DNA from: Gluconacetobacter aggeris
GTDB lineage: Bacteria > Pseudomonadota > Alphaproteobacteria > Acetobacterales > Acetobacteraceae
Assembly (NCBI RefSeq): GCF_014174395.1
Contig: NZ_JABEQD010000009.1
Span: 1 to 64,000 of the forward strand
DNA length: 64,000 bases
Direction: 5' to 3'
Under the pieces are notes generated by a model. The model was given only the letters and a program-made list of their open reading frames with translations. It was not told the DNA's origin and searched no databases. Each line of letters begins with the position of its first letter. Position 1 is the first letter of the stretch. The position numbers were made by a program, and so were the translations under genes. Positions 54,190-63,063 of the stretch are shown one piece after another.

Positions 54190-54320
54190 CGATCGGTTCG
54201 ATCATCCAGATATAAATTATTCATTGGCATGATATCGACTTCGGAGCCATAGATACAACCCATGCCGTGACCGCCTGGTGTGGCCACGGTCACGACCACC
54301 TCTACAAGGGAGCAAAACCG

Positions 54321-54863
54321 ATGCTGACAGTCGGCGATAAATTTCCGGAATTCGATCTGGCGGCCGTCCCCGGCGGCCCGGAAGGGCTGAAGGGCGATTT
54401 CGTCCAGATTTCGGACAAGACCGATGCGGGCAAGTGGAAGCTCGTCTTCTTCTGGCCGAAGGATTTCACGTTCGTCTGCCCGACCGAAATCGTCGCCTTC
54501 GGCAAGCTGGCCGGCGAGTTCAAGGACCGCGACACCGTGGTCTACGGCGTCTCGATCGACAGCGAGTTCGTGCACCTGAACTGGCGCCTGCACCATGAAG
54601 ACCTCAAGGGCCTTCAGATCCCGATGCTGGCCGACATCAAGCGCGAGCTGTCTTCGGCCCTGGGCGTCCTGTCGGCTGCGGCCGGCGTTGCCAACCGCGC
54701 GACCTTCCTGGTCGATCCGGAAGGCATCATCCGCCACGTCAGCGTCAACGACCTGTCGGTCGGCCGCAACCCGCAGGAAATCCTGCGCATCCTGGACGCG
54801 CTGCAGAGCGACGAGCTGTGCCCGTGCAACTGGAAGCAGGGCGAAGCCTTCCTGAAGCCCTGA
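54321..54863 (+). CDS. ahpC: Alkyl hydroperoxide reductase / peroxiredoxin AhpC
   Basis: A 180-residue 2-Cys peroxiredoxin reducing peroxides. The peroxidatic Cys53 is in DFTFVCPTEI; the resolving Cys is Cys167 or Cys169 in DELCPCNW. ATG at 54321 follows AAGGGAGCAAA. AhpD is downstream and OxyR is divergent, so AhpD rather than AhpF is the likely reductant. Confidence 0.96.
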   Translation: MLTVGDKFPEFDLAAVPGGPEGLKGDFVQISDKTDAGKWKLVFFWPKDFTFVCPTEIVAFGKLAGEFKDRDTVVYGVSIDSEFVHLNWRLHHEDLKGLQIPMLADIKRELSSALGVLSAAAGVANRATFLVDPEGIIRHVSVNDLSVGRNPQEILRILDALQSDELCPCNWKQGEAFLKP

Positions 54864-54905
54864 TCCTTCCCGGTCAGGACGGTCCGGCCCCATGGCCGGA
54901 CCACC

Positions 54906-54932
54906 CCGCCCGTCCGGATCGCGGACGGGCGG
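54906..54932 (+). terminator. GC-rich hairpin between ahpC and ahpD
   Basis: An 11-base perfect stem, CCGCCCGTCCG and CGGACGGGCGG, around a five-base loop, 43 bases after the ahpC stop. No T-run follows, so it may be a partial terminator that lets some transcripts reach ahpD, or an RNA end-protecting stem. Confidence 0.45.
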
Positions 54933-55087
54933 CACGCGGGCCCTGCCCGCGACGGGGCCCGGCTCGCCAAGCGGCGACGTCCCGATGACGTTGACGGGCA
55001 GCGCCCGTCCCCCTGTTTTCCATTTGCCGGAGCCCTCCCGCGACCGCCCGTCCGGCCGGGTGCCTCCGCCCAGCAGGTCTGTCCGCC

Positions 55088-55630
55088 ATGTCGATCGAAT
55101 CCCTCAAGGACCGCCTTCCCGATTACGCGAAGGATCTCAAGCTCAATCTCGGCTCCCTGGCCAACGACGTCACCCTGTCGTCGCAGCAGCTGGCCGGCAC
55201 CTTCGTCGCCTCGGCCCTCGCCGCGCGCAACGATGACGTCACGCGCGCCATCGTGGCCGAATACCAGTCCGTCCTGTCGCCCGAAGCCCTGGACGCCGCC
55301 AAGGCCGCCGCCGCGATCATGGGCATGAACAACATCTATTACCGCTTCGTGCATATGGTCGAAGGCGACTACGCCAAGATGCCCGCGCGCCTGCGGATGA
55401 ACGTCATCGGCCGCCCCGGCGTCGAGAAGCTGGATTTCGAACTGTGGTCCCTCGCCGTCTCGGCCATCAATGGCTGCGGCATGTGCGTCGAAAGCCACGA
55501 GCGCGTGGTGCGCGAAGGCGGCCTGTCGGCCGAACAGGTCCAGACCGCGGTCCGCATCGCCGCCACGGTCCACGCGGTCGCCGTGACGCTGGAGGGTGCC
55601 AGGACCCTGGGCGACGCAGGCACGAACTAA
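55088..55630 (+). CDS. ahpD: Alkylhydroperoxidase AhpD
   Basis: A 180-residue all-helical protein. The redox motif CGMC (Cys130, Cys133) with His137 in [12 protein letters not shown] is the AhpD active site. In actinobacteria AhpD reduces AhpC using lipoate-linked partners. It lies 224 bases after ahpC. Start ATG 55088. Confidence 0.95.
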   Translation: MSIESLKDRLPDYAKDLKLNLGSLANDVTLSSQQLAGTFVASALAARNDDVTRAIVAEYQSVLSPEALDAAKAAAAIMGMNNIYYRFVHMVEGDYAKMPARLRMNVIGRPGVEKLDFELWSLAVSAINGCGMCVESHERVVREGGLSAEQVQTAVRIAATVHAVAVTLEGARTLGDAGTN

Positions 55631-55778
55631 GCATGGCTTGGCCTGCCCGGCGCATCGATGCATCGGGCAGGTTTTCCGGCGCCTGTCATTTTTTTCTCAC
55701 GCAGGCTGTTGCCAGAATCGCCGGGCTTTGTTAATTCGCCCTCCACACACGGACGAGGGGTGCGAACCCCAAGCCGAT

Positions 55779-55855
<77 letters not shown>

Positions 55856-55877
55856 CCCTTTCCAAAAAAAGCGGTTT

Positions 55878-56981
55878 TCAAGGCGCCTTGTAGGTCACGC
55901 GATAGATCGCGCCGGCCAGGTCGTCGCTCACCAGCACACTGCCATCCGCCAGCGGCTGCACGTCCGCCGGCCGTCCCCAGGGCGTCTCGTCGTTCTGGAA
56001 CCCGTCCAGCAGCGGCGTATAGGACGCCACCGCGCCATCGGCGCCGAATCGCACCGCCATCACCCGATAGCCCGCCAGCCGGCTGCGATTCCACGACCCA
56101 TGCTCCGCGATCAGCGCGCCGCCGCGATAGGAATCGGGGAACATGCCCCCTTTATAGAAACGCATCCCCACCGCCCCCACATGCGCCCCCAGTTTCAGCA
56201 CCGGCGGGGTGAAGGCACGGCAATCCTGCCCACGCCCGAAAACCGGGTCCAGGATGTCGCCCTGATGGCAGAAGGGATAACCGAAGGACTGGCCGGGATG
56301 GTCCAGCCGGTTCAGCTCGTCACTGGGAATATCATCGCCCAGCAGGTCGCGCCCATTATCGGTGAACCACAGCCTCCCCGTGCCCGGCTGCCAGTCGAAC
56401 CCGACACTGTTGCGGATGCCCCAGGCCATATCCTCGCGGCCGGACCCGTCCGCATTCATCCGCATCAGCTTGCCGAAACGATGGCCGACATCGCAGATAT
56501 TGCACGGCGCGCCGATCGGCACATACAGCTTGCCGTCGGGCCCGAAGGCGATGAATTTCCAGCCGTGATCGCCCATCCGCCATGGCAGGCCGGTCACGGC
56601 CACCTCGGGCTTCGGCGGGTCGTCCAGATGGTCCTCGATCCCGCGCAGCACCACGATGTCCCGCACGTCGGAAATATACAGGTCGCCCTCATGAAAGGCG
56701 ACGCCCACCGGCATGGTCAGCCCGCGCGCCACGATCCGCACCCGCGTGGCCCGCTCGGGCCCACCCGTCACCGCATAGACCACGCCCCCGCTCATCGAGC
56801 CCACGAACAGCGTGCCCCGCGCCCCCACCGCCATTTCCCGCGCCGAAGGAACCTGGTCGGTATAGACCGAGACATGGAACCCCGCCGGCAGGCGCAGCCG
56901 CTCGACCGGCGGCGCGGCCCACCCGCCCGCTGGCACCGCCAGCATGGCCCCCAGGCAGGCGATCAGCCCATATCGCGCCAT
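55878..56981 (-). CDS. PQQ-dependent sugar dehydrogenase-like (GSDH family)
   Basis: A 367-residue secreted protein with a signal peptide cut near GWA|AP and the six-bladed propeller of soluble aldose/sorbosone dehydrogenases: LPAGFHVSVYTDQVPSAREM, FIAFGPDGKLYVPIGAPCNI, RNSVGFDWQPGTGRLWFTDN and AEHGSWNRS. These hold the catalytic His and PQQ/calcium contacts. Real activity is not proved by homology, since many GSDH-like proteins are uncharacterised. ATG at 56981 follows AGAGGAG. Confidence 0.85.
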   Translation of the reverse strand: MARYGLIACLGAMLAVPAGGWAAPPVERLRLPAGFHVSVYTDQVPSAREMAVGARGTLFVGSMSGGVVYAVTGGPERATRVRIVARGLTMPVGVAFHEGDLYISDVRDIVVLRGIEDHLDDPPKPEVAVTGLPWRMGDHGWKFIAFGPDGKLYVPIGAPCNICDVGHRFGKLMRMNADGSGREDMAWGIRNSVGFDWQPGTGRLWFTDNGRDLLGDDIPSDELNRLDHPGQSFGYPFCHQGDILDPVFGRGQDCRAFTPPVLKLGAHVGAVGMRFYKGGMFPDSYRGGALIAEHGSWNRSRLAGYRVMAVRFGADGAVASYTPLLDGFQNDETPWGRPADVQPLADGSVLVSDDLAGAIYRVTYKAP

Positions 56982-57000
56982 CACGCGTCTCCTCTGCCGG

Positions 57001-57480
57001 TCACATCATGGTGGCCCGCGCCAGCTTCAACGCCAGGGCCTCGGCCCCCTGCCGCACATCCGCCCATGTCACGTCGAAAGCCCGCGCGTCCCCGTAATAC
57101 GGATCGGCCACGCCCTGCCCCTCCCGCCCCGGCACATGATCCAGCAGCAGCGAGAGTTCGGCCTCCGAATCGATAGGCCGGCGACTGCGCAATATCTTCA
57201 GATGGCCCGGATCGAGGGCGACGATATGGGTAAAGGTCCGGAAATCGGCCGCGCTGACCATCCGCGCCCGATAATCGGCGATATCGAGCCCATGCCGCCG
57301 CGCCACCGCCTGCGCCCGCCGGTCGGGCGCCTCGCCCCGATGCCAGTCGCCGGTCCCGGCCGAATCGACCAGCCCCTCCAGCCCATGGCGTTCGGCCGCC
57401 ACCCGAAACGCCGCCTCGGCCAGCGGCGAGCGGCAGATATTGCCGGTACAGACAAACAGAACGGCGGGACGCATGGACAT
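57001..57480 (-). CDS. Low-molecular-weight protein-tyrosine phosphatase
   Basis: A 159-residue phosphatase with the P-loop VCTGNICRSP and the general acid Asp in DPYYGD. Such enzymes act on tyrosine-phosphorylated kinases of polysaccharide export or on arginine phosphate; the target is not clear. It lies 19 bases upstream of the sugar dehydrogenase gene on the same strand. Confidence 0.93.
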   Translation of the reverse strand: MSMRPAVLFVCTGNICRSPLAEAAFRVAAERHGLEGLVDSAGTGDWHRGEAPDRRAQAVARRHGLDIADYRARMVSAADFRTFTHIVALDPGHLKILRSRRPIDSEAELSLLLDHVPGREGQGVADPYYGDARAFDVTWADVRQGAEALALKLARATMM

Positions 57481-57573
57481 CGCGCGGCTTCCATCATCGA
57501 CGGGCGCACCGGAGCGCCCGATCCGTCATGATGGACAGGGACACGCTCCGCTGTCGAGCCACCAGTGTGGCTT

Positions 57574-58431
57574 TCAGCCATCCACCTCATGATCCAGCCC
57601 GATATCCAGCGCCCGCACCGTATGGGTCAGCCAGCCGACCGACAGGATATCCACCCCCGTCGCGGCAATCCCGGGCGCGCTATCGGGCGTGATCCCGCCC
57701 GAGGCCTCGGTCACGGCGCGCCCGTTCACCATGGCAACGGCCTCGCGCAACTGGTCGGGATTCATGTTGTCCAGCAGGTACGCATCCGCTCCCCCCGCCC
57801 GCAGCGCCTGCGCCAACTGGTCGAGCGTATCGACTTCCAGCTCGATACTCACCAGATGCCCCGCCCGCGCCCGCGCCGCCGCCAGCGCATGCGCCACATC
57901 GCCGCCAGCCAGCGCGATGTGATTGTCCTTGATCAGGATCGCATCATCCAGCCGAAAGCGATGATTCGCCCCGCCACCGGCCCGCACCGCATATTTCTGG
58001 ATCGCCCGCATCCCCGGCAGCGTCTTGCGCGTACAGCACACGCGCGCCTTCGTCCCCGCGACGGCACGGACGATCCCGGCCGTGGCGGTGGCGATCCCGC
58101 ACAGATGCGACAGGAAATTCAGCGCCACCCGCTCGCCGCCCAGAATCGCCGGCGCCGGCCCGGTGACGCGCGCAATCCGCTCACCGGACGCCACCGCGCT
58201 GCCATCCGGCCGCTCGATCTCGAAGCGCACCGACGGGTCCATCAGCGTGAAGGCCAGCCGGGCCAGTGCCAGCCCCGCCACCACGCCGGGCTGCCGCGCC
58301 ACCAGGGCGGTGCGGAGCCTCTGGCCGGGCGCCGCCAGCGCATCGGTCGTCAGGTCGCCGCCGCAACCGAGATCCTCCAGCAATCCCGCACGCACCAGCG
58401 GTTCCAGCATCAGGTCGGGCAAAGGGGTCAT
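57574..58431 (-). CDS. nadC: Nicotinate-nucleotide pyrophosphorylase
   Basis: A 285-residue enzyme converting quinolinate and PRPP to nicotinate mononucleotide. Family stretches: LLEDLGCGGDLTTDAL, LNFLSHLCGIATAT, CTRKTLPGMRAIQKYAVRAG and the C-terminal EASGGITPD. It overlaps nadB by ATGA and ends the nadA-nadB-nadC operon. Confidence 0.96.
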   Translation of the reverse strand: MTPLPDLMLEPLVRAGLLEDLGCGGDLTTDALAAPGQRLRTALVARQPGVVAGLALARLAFTLMDPSVRFEIERPDGSAVASGERIARVTGPAPAILGGERVALNFLSHLCGIATATAGIVRAVAGTKARVCCTRKTLPGMRAIQKYAVRAGGGANHRFRLDDAILIKDNHIALAGGDVAHALAAARARAGHLVSIELEVDTLDQLAQALRAGGADAYLLDNMNPDQLREAVAMVNGRAVTEASGGITPDSAPGIAATGVDILSVGWLTHTVRALDIGLDHEVDG

Positions 58432-59969
58432 GGCACGGTCAATCCATCGGCAGGAGTAAGGACAGGCTCGCCGGACGACAGGTCGGCCAGCATGGTCAGG
58501 GTCCGCGCCAGCGTCAGGCGCGAATGCACGGCGGTCCCGGCGGTTCGCGGATAATCGGTACGATAATGGCCACCACGGCTTTCCCGGCGCTCCAGCGCCG
58601 CCAGGCACAGCATGGCCCCGACCAGCGCACGATCGTCAGTGGCCACATGCGGTGCCAGCGCCCGCGCGGCGCGGGCCAGCCCGGCACCATCGCGCAGAAT
58701 GCCGGCGGCACGGCCAAGGCAGGCGTGAATATCCGCCAGCCCCACCCCGTCCCCGGCATCGGGCGCCGGCTCCCCGACCGGACGCGGCATGGGCAGCGAA
58801 GCGGCATCCAGGTCACGCGCCACGAACCCTGCGCAGACGAAAGCCTCCAGCAGCGAATTGCTGGCCAGCCGGTTGGCGCCGTGCAGCCCGGTCGACGCCG
58901 CCTCACCGCAGGCCCACAGGCCGGGCACGGTGCTGCGCCCGTTCAGGTCGGTCTCGATCCCGCCCATATGGTAATGCACAGCCGGCCGCACCGGCATCGG
59001 CTGGCGGTCGGGGTCCAGCCCCCGCGCCGCACAGGCACGCGCGATCCCGGGAAAATGCCGCGCAAACGCCCCCCGCGTGGCCGTCCGCGCATCCAGCAAC
59101 ACCTGATGCCCGGCCGCCAGATGGGCCTCGATCGCACGCGCCACCACGTCGCGCGGCGCAAGCTCGTCGGTAAAGCGCGCCCCGGTCTCATCCACCAGGA
59201 TCGCGCCGGCCCCCCGCACCGCCTCGCTGACCAGCGCCCGCGGCGCACCGGCCGGCCCATCGGCCAGCGCCGTGGGATGAAACTGCACGAACTCCATGTC
59301 GCGCAGCACCGCCCCCGCCCGCGCCGCGCAGGCCAGCCCCATTCCCTGCCCACCCACCGGGCTGGTGGTGGCGGGAAACAGCGCCCCCACCCCGCCGGTG
59401 GCGATGACGCAGGCAGCCGTCGGCAAGGCCCGCACCACGCCGCCCCGCATGAACTCGACCCCGACCACCCGCCCGTCCCGCAGGACCAGGCGGCGCAGCG
59501 CAGCCCCCTCGATCACCGTAATGCGCGGCGTGGCCCATACCCGCGCCACCAGCGCCCGCATGATCTCGGCCCCGGTGCCGTCGCCCCGCGCATGGGCTAT
59601 ACGCGCGCGGGCATGCGCGGCCTCCAGATGCAGGTCGGGCTGCCCGTCGGCACCCAGGTCGAAGACCACGCCCAGCGACCGCAACCCCGCCACCGCCTCC
59701 GGGCCCGCCCCGACAATGGCGGCAACGGCGTCCGGGTCGCACAGCCCGGCACCGGCGGCCAGCGTGTCCGCCGCATGCAGGGCCACCGAATCATCCGTCC
59801 CGATCGCCGCCGCGATCCCGCCCTGCGCCAGCGCACTGGCGGCATCCCGCCCCAGCGGCGCGGGCGACAGCAGCACGCAGGGCCGGTCCATCAGCAGCGC
59901 GGTCGCCAGACCGGCCAGCCCGCCCCCGGCAATGACCGGCTGCCCGGCCAGGGCGGCGAGAGCGGTCAT
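58428..59969 (-). CDS. nadB: L-aspartate oxidase
   Basis: A 513-residue FAD enzyme oxidising aspartate to iminoaspartate. The FAD site is GGGLAGLATALLMDR, and the HPTALA stretch, RGAGAILVDE and HYHMGGIETDLNGR follow the succinate dehydrogenase/NadB fold. It overlaps nadA and nadC by four bases each. Confidence 0.96.
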   Translation of the reverse strand: MTALAALAGQPVIAGGGLAGLATALLMDRPCVLLSPAPLGRDAASALAQGGIAAAIGTDDSVALHAADTLAAGAGLCDPDAVAAIVGAGPEAVAGLRSLGVVFDLGADGQPDLHLEAAHARARIAHARGDGTGAEIMRALVARVWATPRITVIEGAALRRLVLRDGRVVGVEFMRGGVVRALPTAACVIATGGVGALFPATTSPVGGQGMGLACAARAGAVLRDMEFVQFHPTALADGPAGAPRALVSEAVRGAGAILVDETGARFTDELAPRDVVARAIEAHLAAGHQVLLDARTATRGAFARHFPGIARACAARGLDPDRQPMPVRPAVHYHMGGIETDLNGRSTVPGLWACGEAASTGLHGANRLASNSLLEAFVCAGFVARDLDAASLPMPRPVGEPAPDAGDGVGLADIHACLGRAAGILRDGAGLARAARALAPHVATDDRALVGAMLCLAALERRESRGGHYRTDYPRTAGTAVHSRLTLARTLTMLADLSSGEPVLTPADGLTVP

Positions 59970-60949
59970 GCCGCCAGCATCCGTTCGACCGCGCGGCGCC
60001 CGCCCGCCACCAGATGCGCCGGGATCGTCACCTCATGGCTCATGGTCTCCAGCGCATGGCGGATGGCCCGCAGGGTGATGCGCTTCATGTGCGGGCACAG
60101 ATTGCACGGCCGGACGAACTCCACCTCCGGATGCGCGGCAGCGAGATTGTCGCTCATGGAACATTCGGTCACCAGCAGCACCTTGCGATGCGCGCCACCG
60201 GCGACGAAATCCGACATCGCGGCCGTCGAGCCCGAAAAATCGGCCTCCGCCACCACGCCGGGCGGGCATTCCGGATGCGCCAGCACCGCGACGTCCGGAT
60301 TGTCGGCGCGCCAGTCGCGGATCTCCTGCGGCGTGAAGCGCTCATGCACCTCGCAATGGCCGCGCCAGGTGATGATCTCGACCCCGGTTTCCCGCTGCAC
60401 GTTCTGGGCCAGGAACTCGTCGGGGATCATGATCACCCGCGGCACGCCCAGGCTTTCCACGATCCGCCGCGCATTGGCCGAGGTGCAACAGATGTCGCTC
60501 TCCGCCTTCACCTCGGCGGTACTGTTCACATAGGTCACCACCGGCACGCCGGGATGGGCGCGGCGCAGGGCCCGCACATCCTCGGCGGTGATCGAGTCCG
60601 CCAGCGAACATCCCGCTTCCAGCGACGGCATCAGCACCGTGCGGTCGGGGTTCATCAGCTTCGCCGTCTCGGCCATGAAATGCACGCCGGCCATCACGAT
60701 CACCTCGGCATCCAGCCCCTGCGCGTCGCGCGCCAGGGCCAGGCTGTCGCCCCGAATGTCGGCGATGCAGTGAAAGATCTCGGGCGTCTGGTAATTATGG
60801 GCCAGGATCACCGCACGGCGCCGCCGCTTCAGCTCCAGGATGGCCGCGATGTCGTCGGCGAACAGATCCCATTCCAGGCGCGGGACGACACGGGCGACAC
60901 GATCATAGAGCGCATCGAGCTGGGACGGAGCGGCAAGGGTTTCGGACAT
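59966..60949 (-). CDS. nadA: Quinolinate synthase A
   Basis: A 327-residue 4Fe-4S enzyme condensing iminoaspartate with DHAP to quinolinate. The three cluster Cys lie in EAGCSLAD, AHPECPPGV and PCNLCPHMK. Segment ILAHNYQTPEIFHCIADIRG is typical. ATG at 60949 follows GGAGGAGACC; a GTG one codon earlier is possible. A perfect palindrome lies 18 bases upstream. Confidence 0.96.
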   Translation of the reverse strand: MSETLAAPSQLDALYDRVARVVPRLEWDLFADDIAAILELKRRRRAVILAHNYQTPEIFHCIADIRGDSLALARDAQGLDAEVIVMAGVHFMAETAKLMNPDRTVLMPSLEAGCSLADSITAEDVRALRRAHPGVPVVTYVNSTAEVKAESDICCTSANARRIVESLGVPRVIMIPDEFLAQNVQRETGVEIITWRGHCEVHERFTPQEIRDWRADNPDVAVLAHPECPPGVVAEADFSGSTAAMSDFVAGGAHRKVLLVTECSMSDNLAAAHPEVEFVRPCNLCPHMKRITLRAIRHALETMSHEVTIPAHLVAGGRRAVERMLAA

Positions 60950-60967
60950 CACGGTCTCCTCCGACCT

Positions 60968-60988
60968 TTATGCTCATGTTGAGCATAA
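60968..60988. promoter_or_regulatory. NadQ-like operator upstream of nadA
   Basis: A perfect 9+3+9 palindrome, TTATGCTCA-TGT-TGAGCATAA. It sits at the probable nadA start site, next to a TATATT-like -10 box on the minus strand, so a bound repressor would block the operon. The next gene upstream encodes NadQ. Confidence 0.75.
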
Positions 60989-61192
60989 TATAGATACATA
61001 ACGTCGTCCTTGTGCTGTTCAACCCGCCCGCCGCGCGCGTCAACCCATGCCGGCGCGCGTCCTAAAACCCATCACGGAAAAAACGCCGACATTCCAGTTC
61101 ACTGATCCCGTCAAACATATCCGTGAACGCCGCATTCAACAGCATTTTCTAAAGAAGGCACGCAAAGCCGGCCCGCATTGTCGGTCAGGTTT

Positions 61193-62080
61193 TCAGACCG
61201 GGCGCGCCAACGGCAGTTTCGACCCCGCAATCCGCCGCGCGCCCATCACCTCGCGCCGGAAGCGGAACAGCCGCGCCGGCCGGCCGCGCGTGTCCGGCGC
61301 CACCTCGCCCGTCTCCTCGATCAGGTCCTGCTGGGCCACCAGCCGGCGGAAATTCTGCTTGTGCATCGGCTGGCCAGCCACCGCCTCGACCGTGCGCTGC
61401 AGGTGCAGCAGCGTGAAACTGTCGGGCATCAGCTCGTAGATCACCGGCCGGTAGCGGATCTTGGCCCGCAGCCGCGCCATCGCGGTGGCCAGCACGCGCC
61501 GCTCGTCGCGCGCCATGCTCAGGCCCGGCAGCACCGCCGCCCCCGGCGGCGCGGATTCCGGCACCAGCGCCGCCTCCCACAGCAATTCGTAGCGCTGCAG
61601 CACCAGCTCGTCGTCCCAGCCCAGCCCATCCAGCCCGAAGGTCAACGCCACACGCTGGCGCCGCGCCTCCTGCCCGGCGGCCGAGGGCGCCCGCCCGGCC
61701 CAGTCCTCCAGCAGCCGCACGATACGCTGCACCAGCGCGCGGCCTTCAGGCGCCGTCTGGTCCTCCCACGGGAAATAATCGTACCAGCCCCGCCAGCCGC
61801 GCTCGCCCCGGCGGGTGCGGGTCAAGGCGAGGTAGGAGATCATGACCCGCCGCTCATCCGGCCCGCCATCGACCGGCGCATCGGCAAATGTATAAAGCTG
61901 CTCCACATGCCCCAGCGCATGGCCGGTCTGGTGCTCCACCCACAGGCGCAAACCCGTCTGCAGCGACCGATGCCCCGCTTCCAGCGGCCCGGAGGGCAGC
62001 AGGCGGCCGCCTTCCAGCGTCAGCACCATCGGCCGGTCGTCGCTGACCGCGATCAGGACCGCGATCAATTCCGGGGGCAT
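61193..62080 (-). CDS. nadQ: NadQ-type NAD-biosynthesis regulator
   Basis: A 295-residue protein. The N-terminal half is Nudix-related but lacks a clear Nudix box (SGPLEAGHRSLQTGLRLWVE). The C-terminal part holds a winged helix (FTLLHLQRTVEAVAGQPMHK then NFRRLVAQQDLIEETGE). The overall pattern matches the alphaproteobacterial NadQ family, which controls nadABC. ATG at 62080 follows AAGGAAA. It lies 243 bases upstream of nadA on the same strand, with the palindrome between. Nudix hydrolysis is unlikely. Confidence 0.85.
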   Translation of the reverse strand: MPPELIAVLIAVSDDRPMVLTLEGGRLLPSGPLEAGHRSLQTGLRLWVEHQTGHALGHVEQLYTFADAPVDGGPDERRVMISYLALTRTRRGERGWRGWYDYFPWEDQTAPEGRALVQRIVRLLEDWAGRAPSAAGQEARRQRVALTFGLDGLGWDDELVLQRYELLWEAALVPESAPPGAAVLPGLSMARDERRVLATAMARLRAKIRYRPVIYELMPDSFTLLHLQRTVEAVAGQPMHKQNFRRLVAQQDLIEETGEVAPDTRGRPARLFRFRREVMGARRIAGSKLPLARPV

Positions 62081-62274
62081 GGCGCATTTCCTTCGGCTGG
62101 CGTGGCGGGGGCACGGGCGGCAAAGCCCGGCTATCGGGCCATATCACCGCGCGGCCGGCAAAAAAACCGCGAATGGGGGCGCTTGATATGGTCCCGGTTC
62201 CGCACCACGGTCATCAGGGCCGCCGCAACCCGCGCGATGCCCGCCGGGGCCGGATCGGCAGGAGAGGATGCGCC

Positions 62275-63039
62275 ATGTCGACCCATTCGGGCACGTTCGT
62301 CTGGTACGAACTGATCGCCGGCGACCCAGCGGCCGCCGAGTCGTTTTATTGCACCGTCATCGGCTGGCACGCGCGCGATGCCGGGGTGCCCGGCATGGCC
62401 TACCGTATCCTGAGCGCCGCGGAACGCCCGGTGGCCGGCATCCTCGGCCTGCCGGACCTGGACGCCGCCGCCCGGCCGGGCTGGATCGGCTATATCGGCG
62501 TGGAGAATGTCGATGCTGCCAGCGCACGGATCGCCGCCGCCTCCGGCGCCATCCTGCACGCCCCGGACGATATCCCCGGCGTCGGCCGCTTCGCGGTCGT
62601 CACCGATCCGCAGGGCGCCCCCTTCGCCCTGTTCCAGGGCAATGGCGAAGCACCGATGCCGCCGGCCCCGGAAGGCACGCCCGGCCATGTCGCATGGCAC
62701 GAACTCTATGCAAGCGACGGAGAGGCGGCCTTCGCCTTCTATGCCGGCCAGTTCGGCTGGACCAAGGCCGACGCGCTGGATATGGGCCCGCGGGGGATCT
62801 ACCAGATGTTCGCCACCGGCGGACCGCCAGTGGGCGGCATGATGACGGAACCCGACGCGGCAGCGCCATTCTGGCTGTTCTATATCGCCGTCGAGGCCCT
62901 GGATGCCGCGCTGGAACGCGTCGCACAGGCGGGCGGCCACGCCATCCAGGGGCCCATGGAAGTTCCCGGCGGACAGTGGATCGCCCAATGCCGCGACCCC
63001 GAGGGCACGCTGTTCGCGCTGGTGGCCCCCCACCGCTGA
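62275..63039 (+). CDS. Two-domain VOC (glyoxalase/bleomycin-resistance fold) protein
   Basis: A 254-residue protein made of two VOC modules (about 5-120 and 130-250), each beginning with an FVWYEL/AWHELY strand and ending with a DPEGTLFAL-like strand. ATG at 62275 follows AGGAGAGG. VOC proteins bind divalent metal and act in diverse ways, so no reaction is assigned. It is convergent with the ABC gene. Confidence 0.85.
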   Translation: MSTHSGTFVWYELIAGDPAAAESFYCTVIGWHARDAGVPGMAYRILSAAERPVAGILGLPDLDAAARPGWIGYIGVENVDAASARIAAASGAILHAPDDIPGVGRFAVVTDPQGAPFALFQGNGEAPMPPAPEGTPGHVAWHELYASDGEAAFAFYAGQFGWTKADALDMGPRGIYQMFATGGPPVGGMMTEPDAAAPFWLFYIAVEALDAALERVAQAGGHAIQGPMEVPGGQWIAQCRDPEGTLFALVAPHR

Positions 63040-63063
63040 ACCGCCCGCCCCGCCTCTGCCGCG

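Noticed and set aside
54190-54320. Defined OxyR footprint (ATAG-N7-CTAT series) between oxyR and ahpC
   Set aside because: The gap is AT-rich and certainly regulatory, but I could not match the four spaced elements well enough to place a site.
55878-56981. Classical membrane-bound glucose dehydrogenase
   Set aside because: There is no N-terminal five-helix membrane domain and the repeats are of the soluble six-bladed GSDH kind.
58266-60533. Open frame of 755 codons opposite nadC, nadB and nadA
   Set aside because: It spans three real genes antisense and its composition is typical of a complementary shadow.
61193-62080. NadQ as an active Nudix hydrolase
   Set aside because: No GX5EX7REUXEEXGU box is visible in the Nudix-related half, so a regulatory, ligand-binding role is preferred.
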